Shown here piece after piece: positions 31,656-40,472 of a stretch of 45,170 nt of DNA; the first letter of the stretch is position 1, and each line of letters begins with the position of its first letter. Location: NCBI RefSeq assembly GCF_001949145.1, contig NW_019091718.1, positions 96,387 through 141,556 on the forward strand, written 5' to 3'. The DNA is from Acanthaster planci (Eukaryota > Echinodermata > Asteroidea > Valvatida > Acanthasteridae). Under the pieces are notes generated by a model, which saw only the letters and a list, made by a program, of their open reading frames with translations, was not told where the DNA came from and ran no database searches. The position numbers and the translations under genes are program-made.

Positions 31656-32100
31656 GTATGCTTTACCGTACCTGGGCCCCACCTCCCACCAACTCCGGAG
31701 CATCCTGCAGTCAGTCAACATCAAAGTATATCATTCAGCACCCTACAAGCTGAAGGCTGCACTTCACACCCACAAGGACAAGCACCCACCCAGCAGTCGC
31801 CCTGCTTTATATCGCATTCCATGTGAATGCGGCCAAGTATACATTGGGGAAACCGGCAGGAACCTCCCCACCAGACTCCAAGAACACCACTGGCACGGCC
31901 AACGAGAATATGACAAGTCGGCCGTCATCAAACATGCACATTCCATGGACCACCACATCGAACGGGACAAAGCAGAACTTATCACCCCCATCCAGAACTG
32001 GCTCCTAAGGAGAATCCGAGAAGCCATCCAGATTTTCTGGCACAATATTGTACCCAAGACGTTGGTTTCAAGCTCAGCGACATCTGGTTCCCACTACTAG
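31650..32100 (+). pseudogene. Penelope-like GIY-YIG endonuclease domain
   Basis: The third frame reads ALPYLGPTSHQLRSILQSVN, IKVYHSAPYKLKAALHTHKD, RPALYRIPCECGQVYIGETG, RNLPTRLQEHHWHGQREYDK and SAVIKHAHSMDHHIERDKAE, ending at TAG 32098-32100. C-E-C-G-x-V-Y-I-G-E-T-G-R is the GIY-YIG motif in the V-Y-x-Y-I-G style of Penelope elements, with the catalytic Arg in TGRNL and R-L-x-E-H following. It would nick the target DNA to prime reverse transcription. The domain itself is open, but it is separated from RT by a frameshift. Confidence 0.88.
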
Positions 32101-32129
32101 CACCCAAGCAGACACTCACTCCTGGGCAG

Positions 32130-32245
32130 TAGGGTCCCCTATACCCGAAACCCATGGCCCCCCACCCCCGGCTTTAGGGTCTTCTCTACCCAAAGCCACC
32201 CCGTCCCCCCCTTGGCAGAAGGGTCCCCTATACCTAAACCCAAGG
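32130..32245 (+). repeat. C-rich minisatellite, 3' UTR copy (3 units of ~45 bp)
   Basis: Units begin AGGGTCCCCTATACCC (32131), AGGGTCTTCTCTACCC (32177) and GGGTCCCCTATACCTAAACC (32221), spaced 46 and 44 bp, each followed by C runs. Consensus of the head is GGGTCCCCTATACCC. They start 30 bp after the stop codon. Confidence 0.7.
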
Positions 32246-32350
32246 TTTCCCACCAATTCTAGGATCCATCACCTTCACGCAACAGCACACACGCTGAGTC
32301 ACACAACCCGCGAATCCCGTTCCATGCTCCACCACTTCTGGATTCCCTTT

Positions 32351-32480
32351 ATAACCAGCTGTCGAATGCATTCCGGCACACTCTCCTGAGGACAGCCAGA
32401 GCACACTGGCCTGAAATGTCAAGTTAAAAGTCACCGGTTCTTTTAAGAACCTCACCTCACCCAAAAGAGATGATAATGAA
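32351..32480 (+). repeat. Penelope 3' pseudo-LTR segment
   Basis: It starts with ATAACCAGCT and shares the block around GCCAGAGCACACTGGCC and the later CCCAAAAGAGA with the 5' copy. The block between (AGTCACCGGTTCTTTTAAGA) is an insertion relative to the 5' copy. GATGATAATGAAATGATGATG follows and may be target-derived or template-slippage sequence. Confidence 0.65.
32385..32417 (+). ncRNA. hammerhead-ribozyme-like core in the Penelope 3' terminus
   Basis: CTGAGGA (32386-32392) fits the C-U-G-A-N-G-A core. GCCAG and CTGGC (32395-32399 and 32406-32410) can form stem II around AGCACA, and GAAA (32413-32416) follows. Penelope-like elements are known to carry hammerhead motifs in their terminal repeats. 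Stems I and III are not convincing here, and the 5' copy reads CTGTGGA with the GAAA changed to AAAA, so this copy is probably decayed. Confidence 0.4.
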
Positions 32481-32554
32481 ATGATGATGCCTTACTTCCA
32501 TGCCTTCAGCTAATATATGGCCTTACAATTCATCCTGATTCAGCTTTTCCGTAG

Positions 32555-32755
32555 GAACTTCTGTATTGGGCCACTCGATCTCTCAATTCCTCGAGGGCAC
32601 CTGTATGGAGGAAGTTGTGGCCGCCTATCTGCGCCAGTTCACCATCCCGACACTCAAGTTTTTTGACGGCTATTTAAGCATAGACAGTTTTCCAGATAAG
32701 GCTGAAACCATCACAAGCATTATAAGCTTGCAGTCTACCGTTTTCCATCACTCAG
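32555..32755 (+). CDS. internal exon of an unidentified host gene
   Basis: An acceptor CAGCTTTTCCGTAG ends at 32554 and a donor CAG|GTATAT follows 32755. The 201 nt block enters in phase 1, exits in phase 1 and reads TSVLGHSISQFLEGTCMEEV, VAAYLRQFTIPTLKFFDGYL, SIDSFPDKAETITSIISLQS, TVFHHS. The pattern of amphipathic helices suggests a HEAT/armadillo-type alpha-solenoid, which is inference. Its last base plus the first two of the next block make GAG (Glu), so the splice to 33104 is phase-perfect. Family not recognised. Confidence 0.6.
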
Positions 32756-33103
32756 GTATATTCCTCTGATTGATCTGGGTGCGGTCCCCAACCCCTCTCG
32801 GGCTCTGGCACGCAAACACATTTCTTGCTTGGCCTGATGCGTGGTCTGACCTGGTTCCTCTCTACCATTTTCATATTGAGGCTCTCTCCAGCCCACTGAG
32901 TGGTGTCCTTTCAGCCAAAACTGTGCTTTGACTGATCTCCTAGTTTTCAAAGTGAAACTTAAGGAACTATCTGGTTTACACTCCCCATCTGCCTAAAATG
33001 GATCCTTTTGTAACGACTTTCTACCAAATTCCCCTTTTGACCTTTCAGAATTTAGTCAACATTCAGAATTCCAGGTGACCTCCATCGCTGTATGTCCCTG
33101 CAG

Positions 33104-33462
33104 AGTACAACCAACCGCTGGGCACATCTCTCCTGTTCATTCAGACTATTGCTCACATGGGCATGGGCCCTGTTTTTGAACTGGAGATATCCCTTATCCT
33201 GATTGCCAACATTACAACTCTCCTGAAGCAGTCTCTACATCGCATTATGATCGGTTTAATTTCAAAGTATTTGCCAGTTCACATACTTCTTTCATCTTCT
33301 TTAATGGCACAGAACGTTCAGCCGCTGAGGCTCTACACCAGGTTCCCTCACCCTTCACCCTGGGTGAATGTCATTCTCTCTTTCTACAAGGGAAGGTTTT
33401 CCTTCCAAAACAGTTGCAACATATGCGCGGTAGCACTTTACTCTGGCAAGGACGCACTGAAG
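33104..33462 (+). CDS. internal exon of the same unidentified host gene
   Basis: An acceptor TGTATGTCCCTGCAG ends at 33103 and a strong donor AAG|GTGAGG follows 33462. The 359 nt block continues the frame of the 32555 exon: (E)YNQPLGTSLLFIQTIAHMGM, GPVFELEISLILIANITTLL, KQSLHRIMIGLISKYLPVHI, then a less structured stretch ending YSGKDALK, phase 0 out. Hydrophobic helical content is high. The donor lies only 23 bp before the outer arm of the inverted-repeat region at 33486, so the downstream intron is where that structure sits. Protein family not recognised. Confidence 0.55.
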
Positions 33463-33503
33463 GTGAGGAAATACCCTGTGCAGTGATGAGGACCCACTGA
33501 GTA

Positions 33504-33546
33504 AGGCGGCTTTGCAGAAAGGTTAAACCGCGGTTTGTCCAACCCC
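33504..33546 (+). repeat. left inverted-repeat arm with ACCGCGGT palindrome
   Basis: AGGCGGCTTTGCAGAAAGGT pairs with 38695-38714 with one mismatch. The palindrome AAACCGCGGTTT follows at 33525-33536 and overlaps the matched GCGGTTTG of the other arm. Confidence 0.75.
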
Positions 33547-33627
33547 TAGTTACAAGCCGACGACCGCGGTGTCCTGCTCACTTTACATATCAGTGCAACT
33601 GACTAACAAAGCCCCTGTTGTTATTGG

Positions 33628-34560
33628 AATACGTGCGGACCGCGGTGATCGCGGTTGGCTCCACAGAGGAATTAGCAACTGACTGCAGCCACCGCGGTGA
33701 CATTCCAAAGCTACCAACTCCAATATTTCTTGGGCATTTTTTAAGGGGGAAAAAACGTGCTCGTTTTATGTCATTGTTTTGCTCCCAAGAACATACTTTA
33801 CTCCGGCCATGTTGTTTGTGTTGTTGGTTTGCAGTTCTGGGAAATGATCTCCGTAACGTATACGTAAAGTAGTATTTTTGGTTGAGATCTGTGAGTGATG
33901 AAAAATGCAAAATGCCAACAAAGTTTTGATAACGTTAATAAGAATCTCATGTAATAAACTGAAGTTTTAAATTTCAGAGCTTCCTGCACGAAAAAAGTGC
34001 ATTTGACAGTTTATGATTAGGATAAATATCTGAATGTGCGGTGTTGATGACTGGAGTCGCATTTCTATTTCTTTTTGTGACTAAATGTGAGGCACGACTT
34101 GACTTGAAAAAATATTACTTGCGACAAAACTTAAAAGTGAAATGACTCCCGACATGACATAAATTTGACATGTTGACTTCAACACTTTTGAACATGTATT
34201 GAACACAACCGTTATGTACGTTCAACTAAAAAGTCAAGGGCTGGATTACGTACATGTACGTATCGAGCCAGACATCCTGCTATATTTACATGACACAGAA
34301 AATATTCGCGCTCTTTTTTATTTGCAAAAATTGATGAACACATTGCAACACTGATGAATTTCGTTGTGTTTTTCTTAATGTCAACTTTACTCAGAATTTG
34401 CGTTCTTTTGAAGTGAAAACTAGCATCAACGTTAGCATGTTGCCAAACGTTTTTATCCCTACTGAAATCATCATTCAAAATAAAGTCACATTCACATAAT
34501 TTCATCTGAGCTTTGTGCAAGGAGATAGATCTGCAAGTGCTGTAGACTGTACTAGTGGTC
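33628..34560 (+). repeat. ~1 kb tandem repeat, copy A
   Basis: It begins AATACGTGCGGACCGCGGTG and runs to about GTACTAGTGGTC. Copy B starts 1027 bp later and follows the same order throughout, including TTAGCATGTTGCCAAACGTT and TTTTTATCCCTACTGAAATC. Several indels separate the copies. The repeat contains no domain-bearing frame. Confidence 0.85.
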
Positions 34561-34654
34561 TTGCTAGCGAGTTCAGGCCTCAGTCGTGAGGTAAAGTTGC
34601 GCTTCGCTGGATTGCTGCAAATAGGAGCATATGAAAGAAAAGCCCCCAGTTTGA

Positions 34655-35625
34655 AATACGTGCAGACCGCGGTGATCGCGGTTGGCTCCACAGAGGAATT
34701 AGCATCTGACTGCGGCCACCGCGGTGACATTCTAAAGCTGTCTAGGTACTTTTCAGGAAGCTGGCATACTGACTCCAGTATTTCTTGGGCATTTTTAAGG
34801 GGGAAAAAAACGTGCACTTTGTATGTCACTGTTCCTAAGAACATACTTTTACCCCAGCTGCGTTGTTTGTGTTTTGTGATGTTGGTTGCAGTTCTGGGAA
34901 ATGATCCCTGTAACGTACATGTATACGTAAAGTAGTATTTTTGGTTGAGACCATGAGTGATCAAAAAATACAAAATGCCAACGAAATTTTGATAACGCTA
35001 ACAATCTCATGTTGTGAATAAACTGAAGCTTTAAATTTCAAGTTTCCTGCAGAAAAAAAACGCATTTGACAATTTGTGATCAGGGAAAATACCTGAATGT
35101 GGCGTGTTGATGACTCAAGTTGCATTTTTAGTTATTCTTTTGGGGGGGCAATATGAGACACGACTTGGCAGGAAAAATCACTTGCGACAAAAAGAAATTG
35201 ACTCGCGACTCGACTTGAATTTGACATGCATGATGTTGACTTCAACACTTTTATAGTGAACACAACCTTTATGTACATGTATGTTCAACTAAAAGTAAAG
35301 GGCTGGATTATCAGCATGCACATGTACGTATCAAGCCAGACGTCCTGCTAGAATCACACAATGCAAAAGTATTTGCGCTGTAAATCTGCAAAAAAATTGA
35401 ACACATTGCAACCCTGGTGAATTTCATTGTGAGTTTTTCTTGATGTCAACTTTACTTAGAATTTACGTTTTTGTGAAGTGAAAACCGGCATCAACGTTAG
35501 CATGTCGCCAAACGTTTTTATCCCTACTGAAATCATCATTCAAAATAAAGTCGCGTTCACATAATTTCATCAGAGATTTATGAAAGGGAGTAGATCTGCG
35601 AGCGTTGTAGTCTGTACTACTGGCC
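34655..35625 (+). repeat. ~1 kb tandem repeat, copy B
   Basis: It begins AATACGTGCAGACCGCGGTG and ends near CTGTACTACTGGCC. The A/B divergence is moderate (a few differences per line plus short indels), so the duplication is not recent. The joint between A and B (34561-34654) is unique sequence. Confidence 0.85.
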
Positions 35626-36866
35626 AAAGGTAGTTAAGAAGCTTCTTTTTTTAGCGCCATGATTACATACACATTTCAAATACTACGGTTCCCCCCATTT
35701 TCCCTTTAGTCCGATTGGTGTACGCATAAATTATATATTTTTTTTCCAGCAGCAGATCCATAGTCCAACTTAAAAAAAGGGGGAAAAGAAATGGCTTTCG
35801 GCATTCTGTGGAAGCAGCTTGACACAAGAAATTTGTGGGGAATATTTCAGCTATGTTGAACCAAAATCGGAAAGGGAGGCGACGGCCCATTCATGCAGTA
35901 GCCATGTATACATTCAATAGCCGTGTACACATGCAATAGCCGTGTACGTAAAGTGAACGTGGGTTGAATTCGCTACAGTATATAGTATGCGCTGCACGGG
36001 CGGTGGGTGGGAGTGAATCGGTTCAAGCAAGTGCTTCGAAATCTCTCAATCCATAAAACATTCCAAATATCTGGGCCTAATTTGTTAAATATAAATTTAC
36101 AGCCAGTGAAACAGAAAAGAAGAAGAAAAAGACAATAAAAATATTATCAACAACCCAAGCAGTACAAATGAAGAGCTATCCCACCAACTGACATGGACTT
36201 TCCTTTTCGGAATATTCCATATAGGACAGTGACAACTGACCTATTTCTTCCGTAAACACCTACTTCTTCCCCATTTCCGTAAACGAATACATGTACAAGA
36301 ACACACATTGGCGGTTGAACGTAAAAACCCTTGTCTGCGACTGCCGAATTGGTATCTCCAAATCACAGCTCGTAAAAAGTACCACTAATCAAGGATGAAC
36401 GAATCATATTTCCCTATTTGTAATTCTAGCGGCTTCTTGCAAAATCCTTTGATCCTGGAACGGAGCCTCAACAGCAGACCTGATAACTGGGTCAGTGTCA
36501 ATCAACCTGATGAACTTGCAGTGGAGTGTCAATCACCCTCTTTAATTGGACCTTGCATGTATTTTGAGTGGAGTTGTGCAACTTACGGTGGGGAAAGGAG
36601 CCGCTATGATTTTCCTGGTTGCACTATTAATTTGAGATAATTAAAAGTTATCGTATCTATTTTGTGCATTCAACTGTGCTTTTTAAGTTTTCCTGTTACT
36701 TTCTGCTGATCTATTTAAATATTTTCCTTTTATGTCCTCATCATAGGTTTTCTCATAAATAACATTTGTTTTCTTCCTCTGTGATTATTGTTTGATTCGT
36801 TGTCTGTTTAATCATAACCGTTGTTCTCTTTTTGTTTTTATGTATTTGTTTTGATAATAAAATTAG
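35626..36866. other. unassigned sequence within the inverted-repeat region
   Basis: An open frame at 36395-36640 reads PDNWVSVNQPDELAVECQ among others, but has no splice support in a compatible phase. GTGTACACATGCAATAGCCG-type short repeats lie near 35905-35950. Nothing else recognised. Confidence 0.4.
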
Positions 36867-36973
36867 CAGACATTTGGGCTGCTTTCAGAACCAAATTAGA
36901 AGCATTAGCATATGCCGAACAACACAGGAAAGGACAGTCACTTGTTGACTTCAACTTTGCAAGAAGCGTCCTG
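36867..36973 (+). CDS. possible exon inside the inverted-repeat region
   Basis: An acceptor-like AAAATTAG ends at 36866 and a donor CTG|GTAGGT follows 36973. One frame is open and reads DIWAAFRTKLEALAYAEQHR, then KGQSLVDFNFARSVL. The composition is clearly protein-like. Entry would need phase 1, which does not match the phase 0 exit of the 33104-33462 exon, so another exon must lie between if they share a gene. No ATG and no family recognised. Confidence 0.4.
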
Positions 36974-37637
36974 GTAGGTTTCACATTCAGGGATTAAACT
37001 CTTGGGCAGTGATGGAAAATAAGGCCTTTGTGTCCCACCACCCATGTGTGTGAAATACTTCTGATATTTGTTGTCCCAAACTGGCTTATAGAGACACTAA
37101 TAAAATGACCATTATAGAAATTCAGTCACTCGATGTTGAACATGAGTGTTTGCCATTCCGTCAAAAGCCTGGGGTACCGGTAGGAAAACACTGTAAAATT
37201 ATGTGTAGTTGACCAACGGGTCCGTATCATCAACGGGCATGCTGGTTCATTTTGGCAGAGCTCCCAACTAGTACGGATTTTCACAGTGGAAACTCACCAG
37301 GAATACGGCAATACGATATTCTTGTTAAAAATATGGCTTTAATTTGTTAAAATGGGCGCATTATTAAGCGTACAAGCTTTTATACTGCAGTAAGAAGCCC
37401 AATAATAATCGTCAATCACATCGATAAGTCTGATGTGTGATTTTAGTTGGCTTGTTTGCAGTTCAGTTGCTCCTGGTAAAGAAAACACAGGGGCCGGAAT
37501 ACGCACGCATGAAGAATTTTGCGAGAAGTACAACAATGTGATTTTGTAGCGCGAAGAACTATGTAAGGAGCGTACTGTTGAACCTAAATGCTCTCTACAT
37601 TCTGCAGACTTAAATTCCATTCTGTGATGAATGGATC

Positions 37638-37659
37638 GTTTTGTTTGTTTGTTTGTTTG
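37638..37659. repeat. (TTTG)n microsatellite
   Basis: Four to five tandem GTTT units followed by a T run. Simple sequence. Confidence 0.85.
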
Positions 37660-38671
37660 GTTTTTTTTGAGTGTGGTGCGTGTATTGTATGTGCACAATG
37701 CATCTAAGAGCTGGCAAAATATGACCGATAAATGACTGAATGTCATGTCTACTGGATCACAGTTGTTTATTTGCGAGCGCGTGACATGGTGGTATTACGT
37801 GTATAATGCATATACGCTGGTTGGATGGTCTCGCCTTTTTGGATGGTGTTTCACGATGTCCATTGCCGGGCCAGGAATCCGTAAAGTAAGAAGTGCACAA
37901 TCTTTGATATCAGTGATTTATTACACCACTGTGATTACCACTTTCCGAAAGAAAATTTCATCCTCGCTTTTAGTTACCATTGCTGTTGTTGCAATGCGAA
38001 CAATCAGTGCGGTGCAAAAAAAGTCCTGATTTTCATGCACAGTGTTTCACTGAGAGTGCCGCATGAAAAATACAAATTTTCCCAACAAAATATTTTTTTT
38101 CCTTTCTGAATACTAAAAGGAGTTTGTAAAAGTTGGTAGCTTTCATTTGGCTTTTTATTGGCCCAGGCTATTGGAGCGCACATGACATCGGCCTACCGCA
38201 AAGTCAATGGATTTTATACACGCCGGTAGTAAAAGGCAATTATTTTACACTCGTACCACCAAGGTGGCAGAAACATTAAGCACATATGTAATACAAGTTT
38301 TAATCTAGCATTTGCTGTTCTATATTTTGAAGCAATTACCCGATCAAAATCACGTTTGAAAATGTTGTGTTTCATTCATACTATGTGTGATCGTTGATTC
38401 TCCTTCGATATCAACGCAGTCACGGCGATCATATTTACGGAAGTCAGTGGGCATACGAGCAATCGCCGAAGTGCCGAAAAACTGTGGGCTTCAAAAAAAC
38501 GCACCGCGATCACTGTGTTTTGGACAGCTGAAAATGCATTATTCATGACGCTGTAGCATTACAATGCCGCACTTTCCACTCGTACCTCATTAACTTGCCT
38601 TCGCATGAGTGATTTTGATGCAGCCAAACTGTGGTTTGTACGATCCTTAGCAACCCGGCCAACTCGCGGTG

Positions 38672-38769
38672 ACCGCAACGGTCAAACCGCGGCAACCTTT
38701 TTGCAAAGCCGCCTAAAGTAAGCAGCATTAAGAAGGGCTGGATGTGGCTAACCCAATATGGGTCCTCAT
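38672..38769 (-). repeat. right inverted-repeat arm
   Basis: CAAACCGCGGCAACCTTTTT then GCAAAGCCGCCT (ending 38714) is the inverted copy of the left arm. TGGGTCCTCAT at 38759-38769 is the inverted copy of the outermost 11 bp. The spacer between the two blocks is 44 bp here and 7 bp on the left. Confidence 0.7.
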
Positions 38770-40420
38770 GTCTTGATGAAGAGGTTTGTATTGTCTTGCC
38801 ATGAAGAACTCATCAAAAGACTTTATTCAGGTAGCATGAGGTGAATGATAAAAGTGTCTCCCAGTGTGCTGTCTCGCAGATATCATCGAAAAAACACGTC
38901 CAAGGATGTCGGTAAGCTTCAGTGGAGTGGCCAAGTTTGTGAATTGAGCTGGTCGGCCAATTGGTATAGGCAAATGTGATGGCTGAGGAAAACCAACTAG
39001 CTGTAGTGTCCCTGATTGCTGCTCAACAAGGTATATAGGGGTAAAGATGGAAGAAGAGAGGCAGTACCTTTTAGCGTTCAATTCTGGTCAGATGTCAGTA
39101 TGAGAACTTGAACAGGCCAGCAAGATGCATTTTTAAGAGAACTCGAATGTTCTATGGCATTCAGGATGAAGATATCTTGTTCATGCAGTGAATTCAAGCA
39201 AGACCTTAAGCGAGCTTCCAGGGTAAGGATGAAATAGATGATGTGGTGTTACTATTAGATGTAATCATCTGTGATTGACAACATCAATAGTACATTGCTT
39301 GGAATGAAGAGTTGCTAGAGGTAGTAGGGGCCAGTCTCACGTAGTTGTGTGATAAGGCCCTCAAAAGGAAAAAGGCCTTGAGGGAAAACCATCAAAGAGC
39401 TCAAGGACATGAGACAGGTCTCAACCATGAAAGAGTTGCCCTGAAGGGGAATGCTTGATGAACTTACTAAGAGAAAATACCTGAAGGCAGTGTTGACCAG
39501 GGAAAGGAGCCATCAGGGACAATCACAGTGGGTAGTTCTGATGACCGGACAGTAGTTGTGTGTGATTGTTAGCTACAGATTCGAGTAAGTAGGGGCAAGG
39601 AAGAAGGTCGGCTGTTGCGGTTACATGTGTCTCAGTTGGAGATGTGCGATGGCCAGCACACAATAATACAGAGAGCCATTATTTGGTGTAGACTTACATG
39701 TATACAAACAACCCAGTTGATCAAAGCTCCAGGGATGGTGGAGTCAGAGAGCAGCGAAGAGAAGACCGTGGCAACGCTCTTGGGTGATTCCAAATAAAAT
39801 TGATAAAGTGAAGAGTAGACATAAAGACAAATAAACGCAGTGGACTCCTCCCCCATGGTAGTGTGGGACCAGTTTGCTAACAAATACCTACCCCTCCCAT
39901 CCTCCCCACGTTTGGCTTTATTATACCAACAAAGGTTGAACATGGCAGCCGCTGCACTATACATTGTGGGTGCAGAGGGTGCACCGGGAGAAAAGTCTAA
40001 TTTCCGGATGTCTGCGTTAGCCACATACCACACCTGCAACTTTTATTTAGTGTACACCTGTAGTTACTGGGAGCTTTGCACTGAATGGAAATCTGGGACA
40101 ACTAGGAGAGTTGGTCAACCCCACAATACCCAGTAAATTGGATTTTATTCATCAGAACACCCCCTTTGTCTTTGATTGAATACCCGGGGTAATCTCTGTG
40201 GAGCGTCGCTGACTCCGCTGTCGGGGCTTATGCAACGCGTGTTGTGTGGGCCCAAAGTGCGATGAATACAGGCCATTGACATGGTGTGCGCGCCATTGTT
40301 TACGGCCCTGCTGGGCTGGGAACACAAGGGCAGCACCCCAGCACCACGCACTTGTAATAAAGATGGGCCATTGTTCAGTGTAATTGGTTATTTGTTTTGT
40401 CAAAAAGCAGCGTTTTCTAT
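38770..40420. other. non-coding stretch
   Basis: No element ends or domain-bearing frames recognised. An open frame at 39841-40136 (MVVWDQFANKYLPLP, then AAAALYIVGAEGAPGEKS) after an AG at 39840 could be an exon, but it has no matching donor and no family, so I leave it uncalled. Confidence 0.4.
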
Positions 40421-40429
40421 AGTGCAGGG

Positions 40430-40437
40430 TATATATT
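40430..40437 (+). promoter_or_regulatory. possible TATA box of the piggyBac transposase
   Basis: TATATATT lies 36 bp before the transposase ATG at 40473. It is a reasonable TATA match, but the implied 5' UTR would be very short, so it could be chance. Confidence 0.25.
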
Positions 40438-40472
40438 TGCTTGGCCGCTTCCCGGCCCTTCAGTTGCATTAC

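Larger units (their letters stand above)
29560..32480 (+). mobile_element. Penelope-like element with GIY-YIG endonuclease
   Basis: Plus-strand frames encode a Penelope-type reverse transcriptase followed by a GIY-YIG endonuclease, flanked by related terminal segments (29566-29660 and 32351-32480). GC- and C-rich coding sequence contrasts with AT-rich flanks. ATGATGATG runs lie at both outer edges (29537-29546 and 32471-32488). One in-frame stop and two frameshifts make it defective. An extra C-rich minisatellite occurs twice inside it. Confidence 0.88.
33486..38769. mobile_element. candidate large inverted-repeat element (5.3 kb), non-autonomous
   Basis: Left arm: ATGAGGACCCA (33486-33496) then AGGCGGCTTTGCAGAAAGGT (from 33504) and AAACCGCGGTTTG. 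Right arm, reverse-complemented: ATGAGGACCCA (38759-38769), then after a 44 bp spacer AGGCGGCTTTGCAAAAAGGT and GCCGCGGTTTG. The pairing is strong for 20 bp plus 11 bp. No transposase was found inside, and no target duplication next to either arm. The interior holds a ~1 kb tandem duplication and one exon-like block. Alternatives: two separate small elements in opposite orientation, or a large non-autonomous transposon that captured host DNA. Confidence 0.45.

Noticed and set aside
34212-34973. 253-codon minus-strand open frame in the 1 kb tandem repeat
   Set aside because: The second repeat copy does not keep the frame open, and there is no domain or composition typical of a protein.
36395-36640. 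81-codon open frame as an exon linking 33462 and 36867
   Set aside because: No acceptor and donor pair gives an open block with the required entry phase 0 and exit phase 1.
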